This document shows positions 17,299 to 26,078 of a DNA stretch of 64,000 nt, piece by piece. Each line of letters opens with the position of its first letter. Position 1 is the first letter of the stretch. The position numbers and the translations under genes are program-made. The notes beneath the pieces were generated by a model. That model was given only the letters and a program-made list of their open reading frames with translations, was not told the DNA's origin and made no database searches. Source of the stretch: an uncultured Duncaniella sp. (GTDB lineage: Bacteria; Bacteroidota; Bacteroidia; Bacteroidales; Muribaculaceae); NCBI GenBank assembly GCA_910587515.1, contig CAJULW010000035.1:1-64000 (forward strand), read 5' to 3'.

Positions 17299-18795
17299 AT
17301 GAAATTTCCCATCCTGACTCCTGAAGAGGCAGCAGATTTGTTTTTCAACGAAGCCAAATGCGGATTTTCCGGCTTTACAGCTCCAGGCTCCCCGAAAGTC
17401 ATTACACTGGCTATCGCAGCCAAAGCCGAGAGACTTCATGCTCAAGGCGAACCATTCAAGATCAACATTATCACCGGAGCATCCACCAGTGATAATTGCG
17501 ATGGTATCCTCGCACGCGCAAACGCTATCGGCAAGCGTACACCTTACCAGAACCACCCCGATCTCCGCAAACGTATCAATACTCACGACGCCCACTATTT
17601 CGACCTGCATCTGTCGGAGGCGGCACAAAAATTGCGCTACGGATTTTTCGGAGAACTCGACTTGGCCATAATCGAAGTTTCGGACATCAAGGACGACGGA
17701 ACCGCTGTTGTCGGAACCGGTGTGGGCAACGTTCCAACCATAGCACGTATGGCCAAGAAAATCGTAATCGAACTTAACGAGAAACTACGCCACGCCCTCT
17801 ATGGACTCCACGACATATATCTACCTCTCGATCCTCCCAACCGTTGTGAAATACCCATTTTCAAATCAAGCGACCGCATAGGTTCTCCAGTGCTTAAAAT
17901 AGATCCTGAAAAGATTGTCGGAGTCGTAATGAGCGACAATTACGAGGGAGTCAAGGCGTTTACCCCGCTTGACGATACAACCAAAATGATCGGAGCCAAC
18001 GTATGCAGTTTCCTCATCGAGGAACTACGTCGCGGAGGCATTCCTAAAAACTTCCTGCCTTTACAGTCAGGCGTAGGCAACGTTGCAAACGCTGTGTTAT
18101 ACGGGCTTGCCGACGCCAAAGAAATCCCTCCTTTTGAAATGTACACCGAGGTTATACAGGACGCTGTGATAGACCTCATGAAACAAGGTCGTTGTAAATT
18201 CGGCTCCACTTGTTCTCTGACCGTATCTAACGAGGTGGAAGACGAGATTATCGACAATATCGAATTTTTCAAAGAACATGTGGTTCTCCGTCCGTCAGAA
18301 ATATCTAATAATCCTGAAGTAATACGCAGGCTTGGTGTCATCTCAATGAATACAGCTCTTGAAGCAGATATATTCGGGAACATCAATTCGACCCATGTTA
18401 CCGGCACCAAAATGATGAACGGCATAGGTGGCTCCGGAGACTTCACCCGCAACGCATATATCTCGATCTTCTCATGCCCTTCAATCACAAAAGAAGGAAA
18501 AATCTCAAACATTGTCCCGATGGTATCGCACGTCGACCATACAGAACACTCTGTAGACATCATCGTGACAGACCAAGGTATCGCTGATCTACGCGGTCTC
18601 GACCCGGTTGAACGCGCACATGAAATCATCAACAACTGCGCCCATCCCATCTATCGCGAACTTCTGCGTGACTATCTTAAACTAAGCACTCTTGGAGGAC
18701 AAACACCACATACCCTCCACGCAGCCCTCGCATTCCATGCAGAATTCCTGTCTTCAGGAGACATGCGGAATGTAGACTGGGCTAAATTCGCATAA
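17299..18795 (+). CDS. Acetyl-CoA hydrolase/transferase family protein (succinate/acetate CoA-transferase)
   Basis: A 498-residue Cat1/SucH-type CoA-transferase. It moves CoA between short-chain acids such as succinate, acetate or propionate, in line with the succinate/propionate fermentation of Bacteroidales. Markers are GFSGFTAPGSPK at the start, ITGASTSDNCDG, PLQSGVGNVANAVLYGL, and MYTEVIQDAVIDL, whose Glu is the expected CoA-thioester nucleophile. Near the end, the family's GIGGSGDFTRNAY glycine loop and VDIIVTDQGIADLRGL are intact. The length is normal. The exact acid pair cannot be read from the sequence. A strong terminator follows. Confidence 0.9.
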   Translation: MKFPILTPEEAADLFFNEAKCGFSGFTAPGSPKVITLAIAAKAERLHAQGEPFKINIITGASTSDNCDGILARANAIGKRTPYQNHPDLRKRINTHDAHYFDLHLSEAAQKLRYGFFGELDLAIIEVSDIKDDGTAVVGTGVGNVPTIARMAKKIVIELNEKLRHALYGLHDIYLPLDPPNRCEIPIFKSSDRIGSPVLKIDPEKIVGVVMSDNYEGVKAFTPLDDTTKMIGANVCSFLIEELRRGGIPKNFLPLQSGVGNVANAVLYGLADAKEIPPFEMYTEVIQDAVIDLMKQGRCKFGSTCSLTVSNEVEDEIIDNIEFFKEHVVLRPSEISNNPEVIRRLGVISMNTALEADIFGNINSTHVTGTKMMNGIGGSGDFTRNAYISIFSCPSITKEGKISNIVPMVSHVDHTEHSVDIIVTDQGIADLRGLDPVERAHEIINNCAHPIYRELLRDYLKLSTLGGQTPHTLHAALAFHAEFLSSGDMRNVDWAKFA

Positions 18796-18822
18796 GCGGC
18801 CGGGCTTGTTGACAATACTTTA

Positions 18823-18870
18823 CAAAGCCGGTTTCGTTCTTTGACAAAGGATGAAACCGGCTTTGTTTTT
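18823..18870 (+). terminator. Intrinsic terminator after the CoA-transferase gene
   Basis: A perfect 13-bp stem (CAAAGCCGGTTTC at 18823-18835 with its complement at 18853-18865) followed by TTTTT. The loop contains a further short CTTTG/CAAAG pairing. Confidence 0.88.
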
Positions 18871-18895
18871 CACATTTGGCAACAACACCGTAAGT

Positions 18896-19867
18896 CTAGT
18901 GATAACGCGACAATGAGAGGGTATTATCGCCTTCATAAAAAGCAGGCGAAAGCAACACCTCTAAAGAAACATCATTGTTCGACAAATAAGACAACACTAT
19001 GCGATGGCCGATATAACGACCGGCATATCCAGGGCAATCAGTGTGGATCACAGTCGTCACCGGTGAAATATTCACAAGCATAGCTGCAAGTTGACTGTCG
19101 GAGCTGAACAAATATTTTCGGCCTACAATAGCATTCCATATTTCATGTTCGTTGTCTTCAAGCCATTCTGCCTGTTGGCCATCATACGCAAGAACAGCAT
19201 GTTCGTCAAGTCCGGTAAGACGGATCACGGCTTCCACTACCGCCCCTTCATATAAAAGACGAGAAAGCACCGTCGGATATTGGCTGCGGGGTGAGTAGGG
19301 AAACTCTCGTCTGACAAGCGCCTCCGCTATATCCGGAGCTACCCTTAAAGGAATCTTTCGTTTACGAATATAGTCCGGGAAATAACTATACGGAACATAA
19401 TCAACACCTAAATAATGATTTAATCCCACAAACAAGATTGAATCAAGCGTAAAAACCGATTGATTAAATGGCGAAACCACAGCATAGATTCCGGGAAAAC
19501 GCCTATCCGGGAATAAATCCGCGAAGTTAGCCTTAACCGTCCCGACCGCATTCTGAAGCTCAGACATATCACGCCAAACCGAATCAACAGCATGGCCATG
19601 TAACGCTATAGCCGGAGATTTGGCATAGACCGCCACAGATGAGTCCGTCAGCTCTCCATAGCCAGACAATCCGAAAAGGACAGACGCAGCATACCGCATA
19701 GATGAATCAGAGGGCAACTTCCCTTCCCGCAATTCAAGATCGAGGCGATTTATTTCTATCGAAGCCCACGTATTCCCGCGATCATTATACGTACAAGACA
19801 ACAGCGACAATACACTCACACATATCTCGACAAGAAAAAGACCATGAGTTTTCACATTCGGTTTCAT
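18896..19867 (-). CDS. gldB: GldB-family lipoprotein
   Basis: A 323-residue lipoprotein (start at 19867, lipobox SLLSC). Family markers are dense: FPGIYAVVSPFNQSVFTLDS, then ILFVGLNHYLGVDY, PDIAEALVRREFPYSP, LSRLLYEGAVVEAVIRL, and near the end GRYIGHRIVLSYL. GldB is needed for gliding and type IX secretion in Flavobacterium, but homologues occur in non-gliding gut Bacteroidales where the role is unclear. An upstream ATG at 19894 would lengthen the signal peptide by nine residues and is less likely. It is divergent from the amidase gene. Confidence 0.85.
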   Translation of the reverse strand: MKPNVKTHGLFLVEICVSVLSLLSCTYNDRGNTWASIEINRLDLELREGKLPSDSSMRYAASVLFGLSGYGELTDSSVAVYAKSPAIALHGHAVDSVWRDMSELQNAVGTVKANFADLFPDRRFPGIYAVVSPFNQSVFTLDSILFVGLNHYLGVDYVPYSYFPDYIRKRKIPLRVAPDIAEALVRREFPYSPRSQYPTVLSRLLYEGAVVEAVIRLTGLDEHAVLAYDGQQAEWLEDNEHEIWNAIVGRKYLFSSDSQLAAMLVNISPVTTVIHTDCPGYAGRYIGHRIVLSYLSNNDVSLEVLLSPAFYEGDNTLSLSRYH

Positions 19868-19987
19868 TGTCCAAAAATAGGCATTTTTTGGCATTTTTGC
19901 ATAAAATCAAACCCGATAAATAGCTATTTGGGATAGTTTTACTAACTTTGCACATATTTTAATAAAGTAATCCGCACTCTAACGACA

Positions 19988-21124
19988 ATGTCATTACCAC
20001 ACATCGTCAAATTAATTATACCACTATTTTTCATTCTTCCCTTGAACTGTATTTCAGCATCCGGAAAGGATTTTGTCGTAGTAATCGATGCGGGCCATGG
20101 AGGAAAAGACGCAGGAGCGTTGGGAAGACGCACGAACGAAAAAACGGTCAATCTCGGGGTGGCAAAACATCTGCGTGACCTACTCAACTCCAATATGAAA
20201 GATTCAAAAGTGGTCATGACTCGCGATAAGGACTATTTTGTAAAACTACAAAGCCGGGCCGATATCGCCAACCGCAACCATGCGGACATCTTCATTTCGA
20301 TCCACGCAAATTCCGTTGACAAAAAATCACCCGTACACAACACTATACACGGAGCATCTGTATATACCCTCGGGTTGAAACGCAGCGACACAAATCTTAG
20401 CGTTGCCATGAGAGAGAACTCCGTCATGAAACTCGAACCGGATTACACTACCACATACGAAGGCTTCGATCCATCATCCGCGGAAAGCTATATCGCATTT
20501 GAAATGATGCAACACTCAAACCTTGATCAAAGCATCGAACTCGCTGAAGCCGTACAGAACCAACTTGTAAGGACAGCCGGAAGAAAAAACAACGGTGTAC
20601 GCCAAGCTCCGTTCTGGGTACTCGTGCGCACAAGCATGCCTGCTATACTCGTCGAACTCGACTACATCTGCAACTCTGCCATGGAAAAGTTTCTAATGTC
20701 AGATAATGGACAGCAAAAACTCGCTTTGGCTATATATCGTGGCATAGAAAAATATCGTGGTAACACCTTAAAAGCCTCTAAAAATGGAAAAGTCATGGCA
20801 GATTCACGGCCAAAAGAACTTCAATCCGCGAAAGAAGAATCCGAAAAAGAAGTGGCTCCAAAGCCCGTCGAAAACAAAAACGTCGGCAACAACGAGATTA
20901 TATATAAGATACAATTTCTTACATCATCCGCTACTATACATAAAGGAAGCTCGAAATTTAAAGGTCTCGCCCCTACAGATCATTACACCGAAGGCAAAAT
21001 CATTAAATATACATACGGATCGTTCCGTTCGCAAAGCGATGCCTCAACAGAATTACGGCGAATAAGAAAGCTGTTTCCTGACGCATTTATCATAAAGACT
21101 CGTGGAGGAGTCAGAATAAAATAA
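19988..21124 (+). CDS. N-acetylmuramoyl-L-alanine amidase (Amidase_3) with C-terminal SPOR-like region
   Basis: A 378-residue secreted cell-wall hydrolase that cuts the bond between MurNAc and the stem peptide. A signal peptide (1-24) is followed by the zinc amidase domain. The zinc ligands and catalytic residues are recognisable in IDAGHGGKDAG, RRTNEKTVNL (Glu), FISIHANS (His) and VELDYICN (Glu). After a charged linker (about 265-300), the last 80 residues (IYKIQFLTSS to FIIKTRGGVRIK) look like a divergent SPOR domain, which would target denuded septal glycan. The MCE protein gene follows 38 bases later. A TAACTTTG box lies upstream at 19943-19950 without a clear partner. Confidence 0.9.
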   Translation: MSLPHIVKLIIPLFFILPLNCISASGKDFVVVIDAGHGGKDAGALGRRTNEKTVNLGVAKHLRDLLNSNMKDSKVVMTRDKDYFVKLQSRADIANRNHADIFISIHANSVDKKSPVHNTIHGASVYTLGLKRSDTNLSVAMRENSVMKLEPDYTTTYEGFDPSSAESYIAFEMMQHSNLDQSIELAEAVQNQLVRTAGRKNNGVRQAPFWVLVRTSMPAILVELDYICNSAMEKFLMSDNGQQKLALAIYRGIEKYRGNTLKASKNGKVMADSRPKELQSAKEESEKEVAPKPVENKNVGNNEIIYKIQFLTSSATIHKGSSKFKGLAPTDHYTEGKIIKYTYGSFRSQSDASTELRRIRKLFPDAFIIKTRGGVRIK

Positions 21125-21162
21125 CATCAAACTCCCATTGAACAAGACACTAACATATAGTT

Positions 21163-22086
21163 ATGAAAAAATTCTTCTCTAAGGAAATAATCATAGGGAC
21201 AAGCGTGCTTCTATCGCTTCTCATTCTATTTTTCGGGATAAACTACCTAAAAGGAATCAATGTATTCAAATCGGCCAATTATTATTATGCCTCCTATACG
21301 AATGTAGCCGGACTCGCTCAATCAGCACCAGTGACGCTCAACGGTTACAAAATCGGCCTTGTACGCGAAATCAGCTATGAATACGACAACCCCGGACACG
21401 TACTTGTTGAACTAAGCCTTGACAAGAATCTCAAGGTTCCGACAGGCACTAAAGCCGCTCTTGTAACCGACATGTTGGGCACTTCAAGCATAGAACTCCA
21501 AATGGCGTCAGGAACAGACTATTGCAAAATCGGCTCTCGCCTTGAAGGAGTTATGGCAGGAGGCATGATGGATAAAATCGGCAACGAACTAATGCCGACA
21601 ATCGTATCTATCGCACCCCACATCGACTCCCTCGTCGTGGCACTGACAGCAATAACCACCGATCCGGCATTGATCAACTCTATTAAAAGACTCGACAACA
21701 TAATGGCCAACCTTGAAACTTCCACCAACTATCTTAATTCGGCCATGAAAGGGGTTCCCGCTCTCGTAAACACAGCCAACGGCACGATGGTCAACGTAAA
21801 AGAAATATCCTCAAATCTCACTCAGATTTCAGAGGCACTCGCTGTTCTCTCCGATGATCTCAAAGAAATGCCTATCGACTCGACCATGCGCAACATCAAC
21901 AACATCACAACCAATCTTGACCGCGCGACCCAACAACTCAACTCGACAAACTCCTCTCTCGGCCTTCTGCTCAACGACCCATCGCTCTATAACAATATAA
22001 ATAACAGCGCAGCCCACATTGACAGCATATTGATTGATCTCAAACGCCAACCCAAACGATACATTCCATCAATAAAAGTATTCTAA
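21163..22086 (+). CDS. MCE/MlaD-family lipid-transport protein
   Basis: A 307-residue protein with one N-terminal membrane helix (about 10-30, VLLSLLILFFGINYLKG) and an MCE domain (about 38-115: VAGLAQSAPVTLNGYKIGLVREI, then DMLGTSSIEL). MlaD proteins bind phospholipids in the periplasm as part of an ABC transporter with MlaE and MlaF. The C-terminal half is helical with coiled-coil periodicity, probably the tube or linker part. No permease or ATPase genes of the complex lie nearby; the neighbour is the amidase. It ends in a bidirectional terminator shared with the ABC-F gene. Confidence 0.9.
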   Translation: MKKFFSKEIIIGTSVLLSLLILFFGINYLKGINVFKSANYYYASYTNVAGLAQSAPVTLNGYKIGLVREISYEYDNPGHVLVELSLDKNLKVPTGTKAALVTDMLGTSSIELQMASGTDYCKIGSRLEGVMAGGMMDKIGNELMPTIVSIAPHIDSLVVALTAITTDPALINSIKRLDNIMANLETSTNYLNSAMKGVPALVNTANGTMVNVKEISSNLTQISEALAVLSDDLKEMPIDSTMRNINNITTNLDRATQQLNSTNSSLGLLLNDPSLYNNINNSAAHIDSILIDLKRQPKRYIPSIKVF

Positions 22087-22104
22087 ACGCATATCTATAA
22101 CCAT

Positions 22105-22146
22105 CAAAAAAACGGGAGAAAGGCGATAAACCTTTTTCCCGTTTTC
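22105..22146. terminator. Bidirectional terminator between the MCE and ABC-F genes
   Basis: A 15-bp stem with one G-T pair (22109-22123 with 22131-22145). A and T runs form its base, so U-tracts result on either strand. It lies between the converging stops. Confidence 0.82.
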
Positions 22147-22171
22147 GTATAGAACCTGCGATAAATTATGT

Positions 22172-23788
22172 TTATTCCGCATATAATTTTTCGCGGGCAG
22201 CAATAACTTTCTCGTCAGTGATATAATCATCGTAGTCCATCAGTTTGTCAATCGTGCCGTTAGGAGTAAGCTCGATTATACGGTTACATACGGTCTGAAT
22301 GAATTCATGGTCGTGACTTGAAAGAAGCAAGTTACCCTTAAACGCCTGCAATGTATTATTAAAAGCCTGAATCGATTCAAGGTCAAGATGATTGGTAGGA
22401 GAATCAAGCACCAATGTATTGGCATCCGTCATCATCATCCGCGCTATCATGCATCGCATTTTTTCCCCTCCGGATAGAACCGAAGCTTTCTTCAAAACTT
22501 CTTCTCCAGAGAAAAGCATTTTGCCGAGGAATCCCTTGAGATATATCTCCGAACTGTCGTTTGAATATTGCGAAAGCCAATCGACCAATGTAAGATCGGT
22601 ATTAAAGAAGGCGGAGTTATCAAGAGGAAGATAAGCGGTGGTAATTGTCTGTCCCCATTCGAACGTACCCTCGTCAGCTTTACGATTTCCGGTGATTATC
22701 TCAAAAAGAGCTGTCATGGCACGTGGATCATGACTTAAAAAAGCGATCTTGTCACCCTTTTCGACCTGAAAATTAATATCCTTGAAAAGTATCTCACCAT
22801 CGACAGATGCCGTCAGGCCTTTCACTTCCAAAATCTTATTACCAGGTTCGCGCTGGGGAGTGAAAATGATCCCCGGATAACGACGAGATGAAGGCTGAAT
22901 CTCCTCGACATTAAGTTTCTCAAGCATTTTTTTGCGCGAAGTGGTCTGCTTGGATTTTGCGACGTTCGCACTGAAGCGCTGTATGAATTCCAAAAGTTCT
23001 TTCCGTTTCTCCTCGGCTTTCTTATTAGCCTGTTGCTGCTGGCGGAGAGCAAGCTGCGATGATTCATACCAGAAACTATAGTTCCCTGCAAACAATGTAA
23101 GCTTATTATAATCTATGTCAAGTGTATGTGTACATACCGAATCCAAGAAGTGACGGTCGTGGCTGACAACGAGAACAGTATTTTCAAATTTCGACAAATA
23201 GTCCTCAAGCCATGCAACAGTCTCAAGATCAAGATCATTGGTCGGTTCGTCAAGCAACAGGTTGTCTGGATTCCCAAACAAGGCTTTAGCCAAAAGGACA
23301 CGCACCTTTTCATTACCGCTCATATCCCCCATCAATGAGTAGTGCCGCTCTTCCTTTATGCCAAGGCCGCTCAGAAGCGCTGCAGCATCGCTTTCAGCAT
23401 TCCACCCTTCAAGTTCCGCAAACTTTTCCTCCAGTTCGGAAGCCCGTATGCCATCCTCGTCACTAAAATTCTCTTTAGCATAAAGAGTATCCTTTTCCTG
23501 CATGATGTCCCAAAGGACAGTATGGCCGCGAAGCACCGTCTCCATTACGGTACAGTCATCGAATTTAAAGTGATCCTGCTCCAAAACACTCATACGCTCC
23601 CCCGGACCTTGGCTCACTGTACCATGGGTCGGTGAAAGCTGGTCGCTTAGTATGCGCATCAATGTCGATTTTCCAGCTCCGTTGGCTCCGATTATACCAT
23701 AACAGTTGCCAGGAGTAAATTTCAGGTTCACATCCTGAAAAAGCACCCGCTTACCGAACTGTATTCCTAAATTATTAACAGTTATCAT
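22172..23788 (-). CDS. ABC-F family ATPase (YbiT-like)
   Basis: A 538-residue soluble protein with two ABC domains and no membrane part. The first has Walker A GANGAGKST (about 34-42), a degenerate signature region (MSGNEKVRVLLAKAL) and Walker B LLLDEPTNDLDLE. The interdomain linker (about 245-320) is the basic P-site tRNA interaction motif region. The second domain has signature LSGGEKMR and LVLDSPTNHLDLE, where Ser replaces the usual Glu after Asp. The N-terminal Walker A is normal, but the second P-loop (KIAFLSHDPRAMTALF) is divergent. ABC-F proteins act on the ribosomal E site. The overall layout is closest to YbiT. Confidence 0.88.
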   Translation of the reverse strand: MITVNNLGIQFGKRVLFQDVNLKFTPGNCYGIIGANGAGKSTLMRILSDQLSPTHGTVSQGPGERMSVLEQDHFKFDDCTVMETVLRGHTVLWDIMQEKDTLYAKENFSDEDGIRASELEEKFAELEGWNAESDAAALLSGLGIKEERHYSLMGDMSGNEKVRVLLAKALFGNPDNLLLDEPTNDLDLETVAWLEDYLSKFENTVLVVSHDRHFLDSVCTHTLDIDYNKLTLFAGNYSFWYESSQLALRQQQQANKKAEEKRKELLEFIQRFSANVAKSKQTTSRKKMLEKLNVEEIQPSSRRYPGIIFTPQREPGNKILEVKGLTASVDGEILFKDINFQVEKGDKIAFLSHDPRAMTALFEIITGNRKADEGTFEWGQTITTAYLPLDNSAFFNTDLTLVDWLSQYSNDSSEIYLKGFLGKMLFSGEEVLKKASVLSGGEKMRCMIARMMMTDANTLVLDSPTNHLDLESIQAFNNTLQAFKGNLLLSSHDHEFIQTVCNRIIELTPNGTIDKLMDYDDYITDEKVIAAREKLYAE

Positions 23789-23821
23789 CTTAAAACTTAT
23801 CTATAAATTCTTTTCGGGTTG

Positions 23822-23855
23822 CAAAGGTACAAAAATTTATTGACTTTCCGCCAAA
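23822..23855 (-). promoter_or_regulatory. Promoter of the ABC-F gene
   Basis: On the minus strand TTTG (complement of 23852-23855), 22 bases, TACCTTTG (complement of 23822-23829). Spacing is slightly long, but the -7 box is an exact match and lies 33 bases before the start codon. Confidence 0.6.
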
Positions 23856-23998
23856 CATATCGCACTTACAAACCGTCAACGACAAGGCGATGTGTCAAAT
23901 CCGAAAAATCTTTAACCGTATGTCAATTTAACAAAAAGCAAACAGGTCAAAGAATGTTTACAATAAAGGTATGTTTAAGGTTTTTAACCGGATCAAGG

Positions 23999-24029
23999 TT
24001 GCGTGATACTTACACTTTAGCTATATTTG
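23999..24029 (+). promoter_or_regulatory. Promoter of the galactose cluster
   Basis: TTG at 23999-24001, 20 bases, TATATTTG at 24022-24029. It is placed to drive galM and the downstream galactose genes. Confidence 0.65.
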
Positions 24030-24074
24030 CAGTACACTAAGTCACAATATCAGGTTCATCAATTCAAAACCACA

Positions 24075-25118
24075 ATGAGAATACAAACCGAAGTCTTCCA
24101 ATCTGAAATAGGAGAAATCGCGCTATACACTATCATCAATTCATCAGGCGCATCCGTGACACTCTCAAGTCTCGGTGCCGGAATCATATCCGTTATGGTC
24201 CCCGATGCAAACGGCAGTCTTTCCAATGTCGCACTTGGATATAAAAATCCTGTTTCATATATCGCAGACGGCCCGTGCATGGGTAAAATCCCCGGGCGAT
24301 TCGCCAATCGCATAGCCAACGGACGTTTTTCTCTCAACGGCATTGAATACAATCTCGCTATCAACAACGGACCTAACGCCCTACACGGAGGCCCGACAGG
24401 ATTCATGAACCGCCTTTGGGATAGTTGCGTGGAAGAAAACCGTGTTATATTCTCTTATAATTCAAAAGACGGAGAAGAAGGCTATCCCGGCAATCTCAAA
24501 GTCACAGCCGAATACACCTGGAGCGATGACAACAGCCTTGCACTGACCATCATCGGAGCCACAGACAAAGCCACAGTCATAAACCTTACAAATCACGCTT
24601 ATTTCAACCTTGACGGTGAAAACTCAGGCTCCGTGCTTGACCATGAATTGCGCCTCGCTGCGTCCAACTATCTCCCAACAGACGGCACACAGATACCCAC
24701 CGGAGAAATAGCACCGGTAATCGGGACCCCCATGGACTTCACCGGATTCAAAACCATCGGCAAAGACATAGACTCTGATTTCCATCCTTTGAAGGTAGGG
24801 AAAGGCTATGACCACTGCTGGGTAATCGACGGATACAAAAAAGGCGATCTAAAAGAGGTAGCGGAACTGCGGTCGAAAAAATCAGGACGCTCACTCGTCA
24901 TATACACTACACAGCCAGGAATGCAGGTCTATACCGGTAATTGGCTTTCCGGATGCCCCGAAAGCATATCAGGCAAATATTATAACGATTACGACGGTGT
25001 CGCCATCGAATGTCAAGGATTTCCTGATTCTCCTAATCATCCGGCATTCCCGTCCTCAGTATTAAATCCAGGAGACGAATATAAAGAAACTATAATTTTT
25101 AAATTCAATACACTCTGA
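24075..25118 (+). CDS. galM: Aldose 1-epimerase (galactose mutarotase)
   Basis: A 347-residue galactose mutarotase that interconverts the alpha and beta anomers of galactose ahead of GalK. The ATG at 24075 (MRIQTEVFQSEIGE) is preferred over one at 24027, which lies within the promoter's -7 box. Family motifs are NRIANGRFSLNG, LHGGPTGF, the catalytic His in LTNHAYFNLDG, YDHCWVID, and PGMQVYTGN; the catalytic Glu lies in GVAIECQGFPDSPN. It has no clear signal peptide, so it is cytoplasmic. It leads an apparent operon with the nucleotidyltransferase (21-base gap) and galK. Confidence 0.94.
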   Translation: MRIQTEVFQSEIGEIALYTIINSSGASVTLSSLGAGIISVMVPDANGSLSNVALGYKNPVSYIADGPCMGKIPGRFANRIANGRFSLNGIEYNLAINNGPNALHGGPTGFMNRLWDSCVEENRVIFSYNSKDGEEGYPGNLKVTAEYTWSDDNSLALTIIGATDKATVINLTNHAYFNLDGENSGSVLDHELRLAASNYLPTDGTQIPTGEIAPVIGTPMDFTGFKTIGKDIDSDFHPLKVGKGYDHCWVIDGYKKGDLKEVAELRSKKSGRSLVIYTTQPGMQVYTGNWLSGCPESISGKYYNDYDGVAIECQGFPDSPNHPAFPSSVLNPGDEYKETIIFKFNTL

Positions 25119-25139
25119 ACTCAAAGCAACAATATTTGC

Positions 25140-26045
25140 ATGAAACCTACCCTTTTTGTGCTCGCTGCCGGCATGGGCAGCCGTTATGGAGGTCTAAAAC
25201 AGCTTGATCCTTTAGGCCCTCAGGGACAAACAATAATGGATTATTCCATTTATGACGCGATACAAGCCGGATTCGGTAAAGTTGTATTCGTCATACGCAA
25301 AGATTTCGAAAATGATTTCCGCGAAAAAATACTTTCAAAATATGAAGGCCATATCCCTATGGAAGTTGTCTTTCAAGCCACCGACAAACTTCCGGAAGGC
25401 TACACTTGCCCCGCTGACCGTACCAAGCCATGGGGAACAAATCATGCTGTAATGATGGGTAGCGAAGTGATAAATGAACCGTTTGCCGTCATCAACGCTG
25501 ATGACTTTTATGGTCGGGATGCGTTTCGTGTCATGGCAGAAGATCTGATGCGCCCCCGCGACCGTAAAGGAGATTATTCGATGGTCGGATTCCGCGTTGG
25601 AAACACCATGACAGAAAACGGCTCCGTATCGCGAGGCGTATGTTCCAAAGGCACAAACGGAAATCTTACAGGCGTCGTGGAAAGAACAGCCATTTCTTAT
25701 AACTCTAATGGTGATATCATATTTACCGATGAAAACGGTGTAGAACAGACCCTTGATCCAACGACCCCTGTGTCAATGAACCTTTGGGGATTTACCCCGG
25801 ATTACTTTGACTATTCCGAGCGTGAATTCAAAACTTTCCTTGACAAGGATCTCGATACACCCAAATCGGAATTTTTCATACCGCTCGTGATAGACACATT
25901 GATCCATTCAGGGGAAGCTACGGTAAAAGTACTTGACACAGATTCTCGTTGGTTCGGAGTCACTTATGCGGCCGACCGCCCCGGAGTCGTTGAAAAATTC
26001 GCGCAGTTACATGCCGAAGGCGTTTATCCAGAAAAAATGTTTTAA
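25140..26045 (+). CDS. Sugar nucleotidyltransferase of the galactose cluster
   Basis: A 301-residue nucleotidyltransferase of the GT-A fold. The N-terminal signature LAAGMGSRYGGLKQLDPLGP has the nucleotide-binding G-x-G-x-R and a Lys, and VINADDFYGRDAF supplies the metal-binding Asp pair. Unlike RmlA or GalU it is not assignable to a named subfamily from motifs alone. It lies exactly between galM and galK, the place where galT might be expected, and no galT or galE is nearby. A plausible role is making UDP-galactose (or UDP-glucose) from the hexose 1-phosphate by a pyrophosphorylase reaction. That role is inference from gene order. Confidence 0.8.
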   Translation: MKPTLFVLAAGMGSRYGGLKQLDPLGPQGQTIMDYSIYDAIQAGFGKVVFVIRKDFENDFREKILSKYEGHIPMEVVFQATDKLPEGYTCPADRTKPWGTNHAVMMGSEVINEPFAVINADDFYGRDAFRVMAEDLMRPRDRKGDYSMVGFRVGNTMTENGSVSRGVCSKGTNGNLTGVVERTAISYNSNGDIIFTDENGVEQTLDPTTPVSMNLWGFTPDYFDYSEREFKTFLDKDLDTPKSEFFIPLVIDTLIHSGEATVKVLDTDSRWFGVTYAADRPGVVEKFAQLHAEGVYPEKMF

Positions 26046-26078
26046 ACAAAAAACAAACCTTTTTATCAAAAATACACC

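Noticed and set aside
17940..18650. 236-codon minus-strand frame opposite the CoA-transferase gene
   Set aside because: Fully covered by a well-conserved enzyme on the other strand; no recognisable domain.
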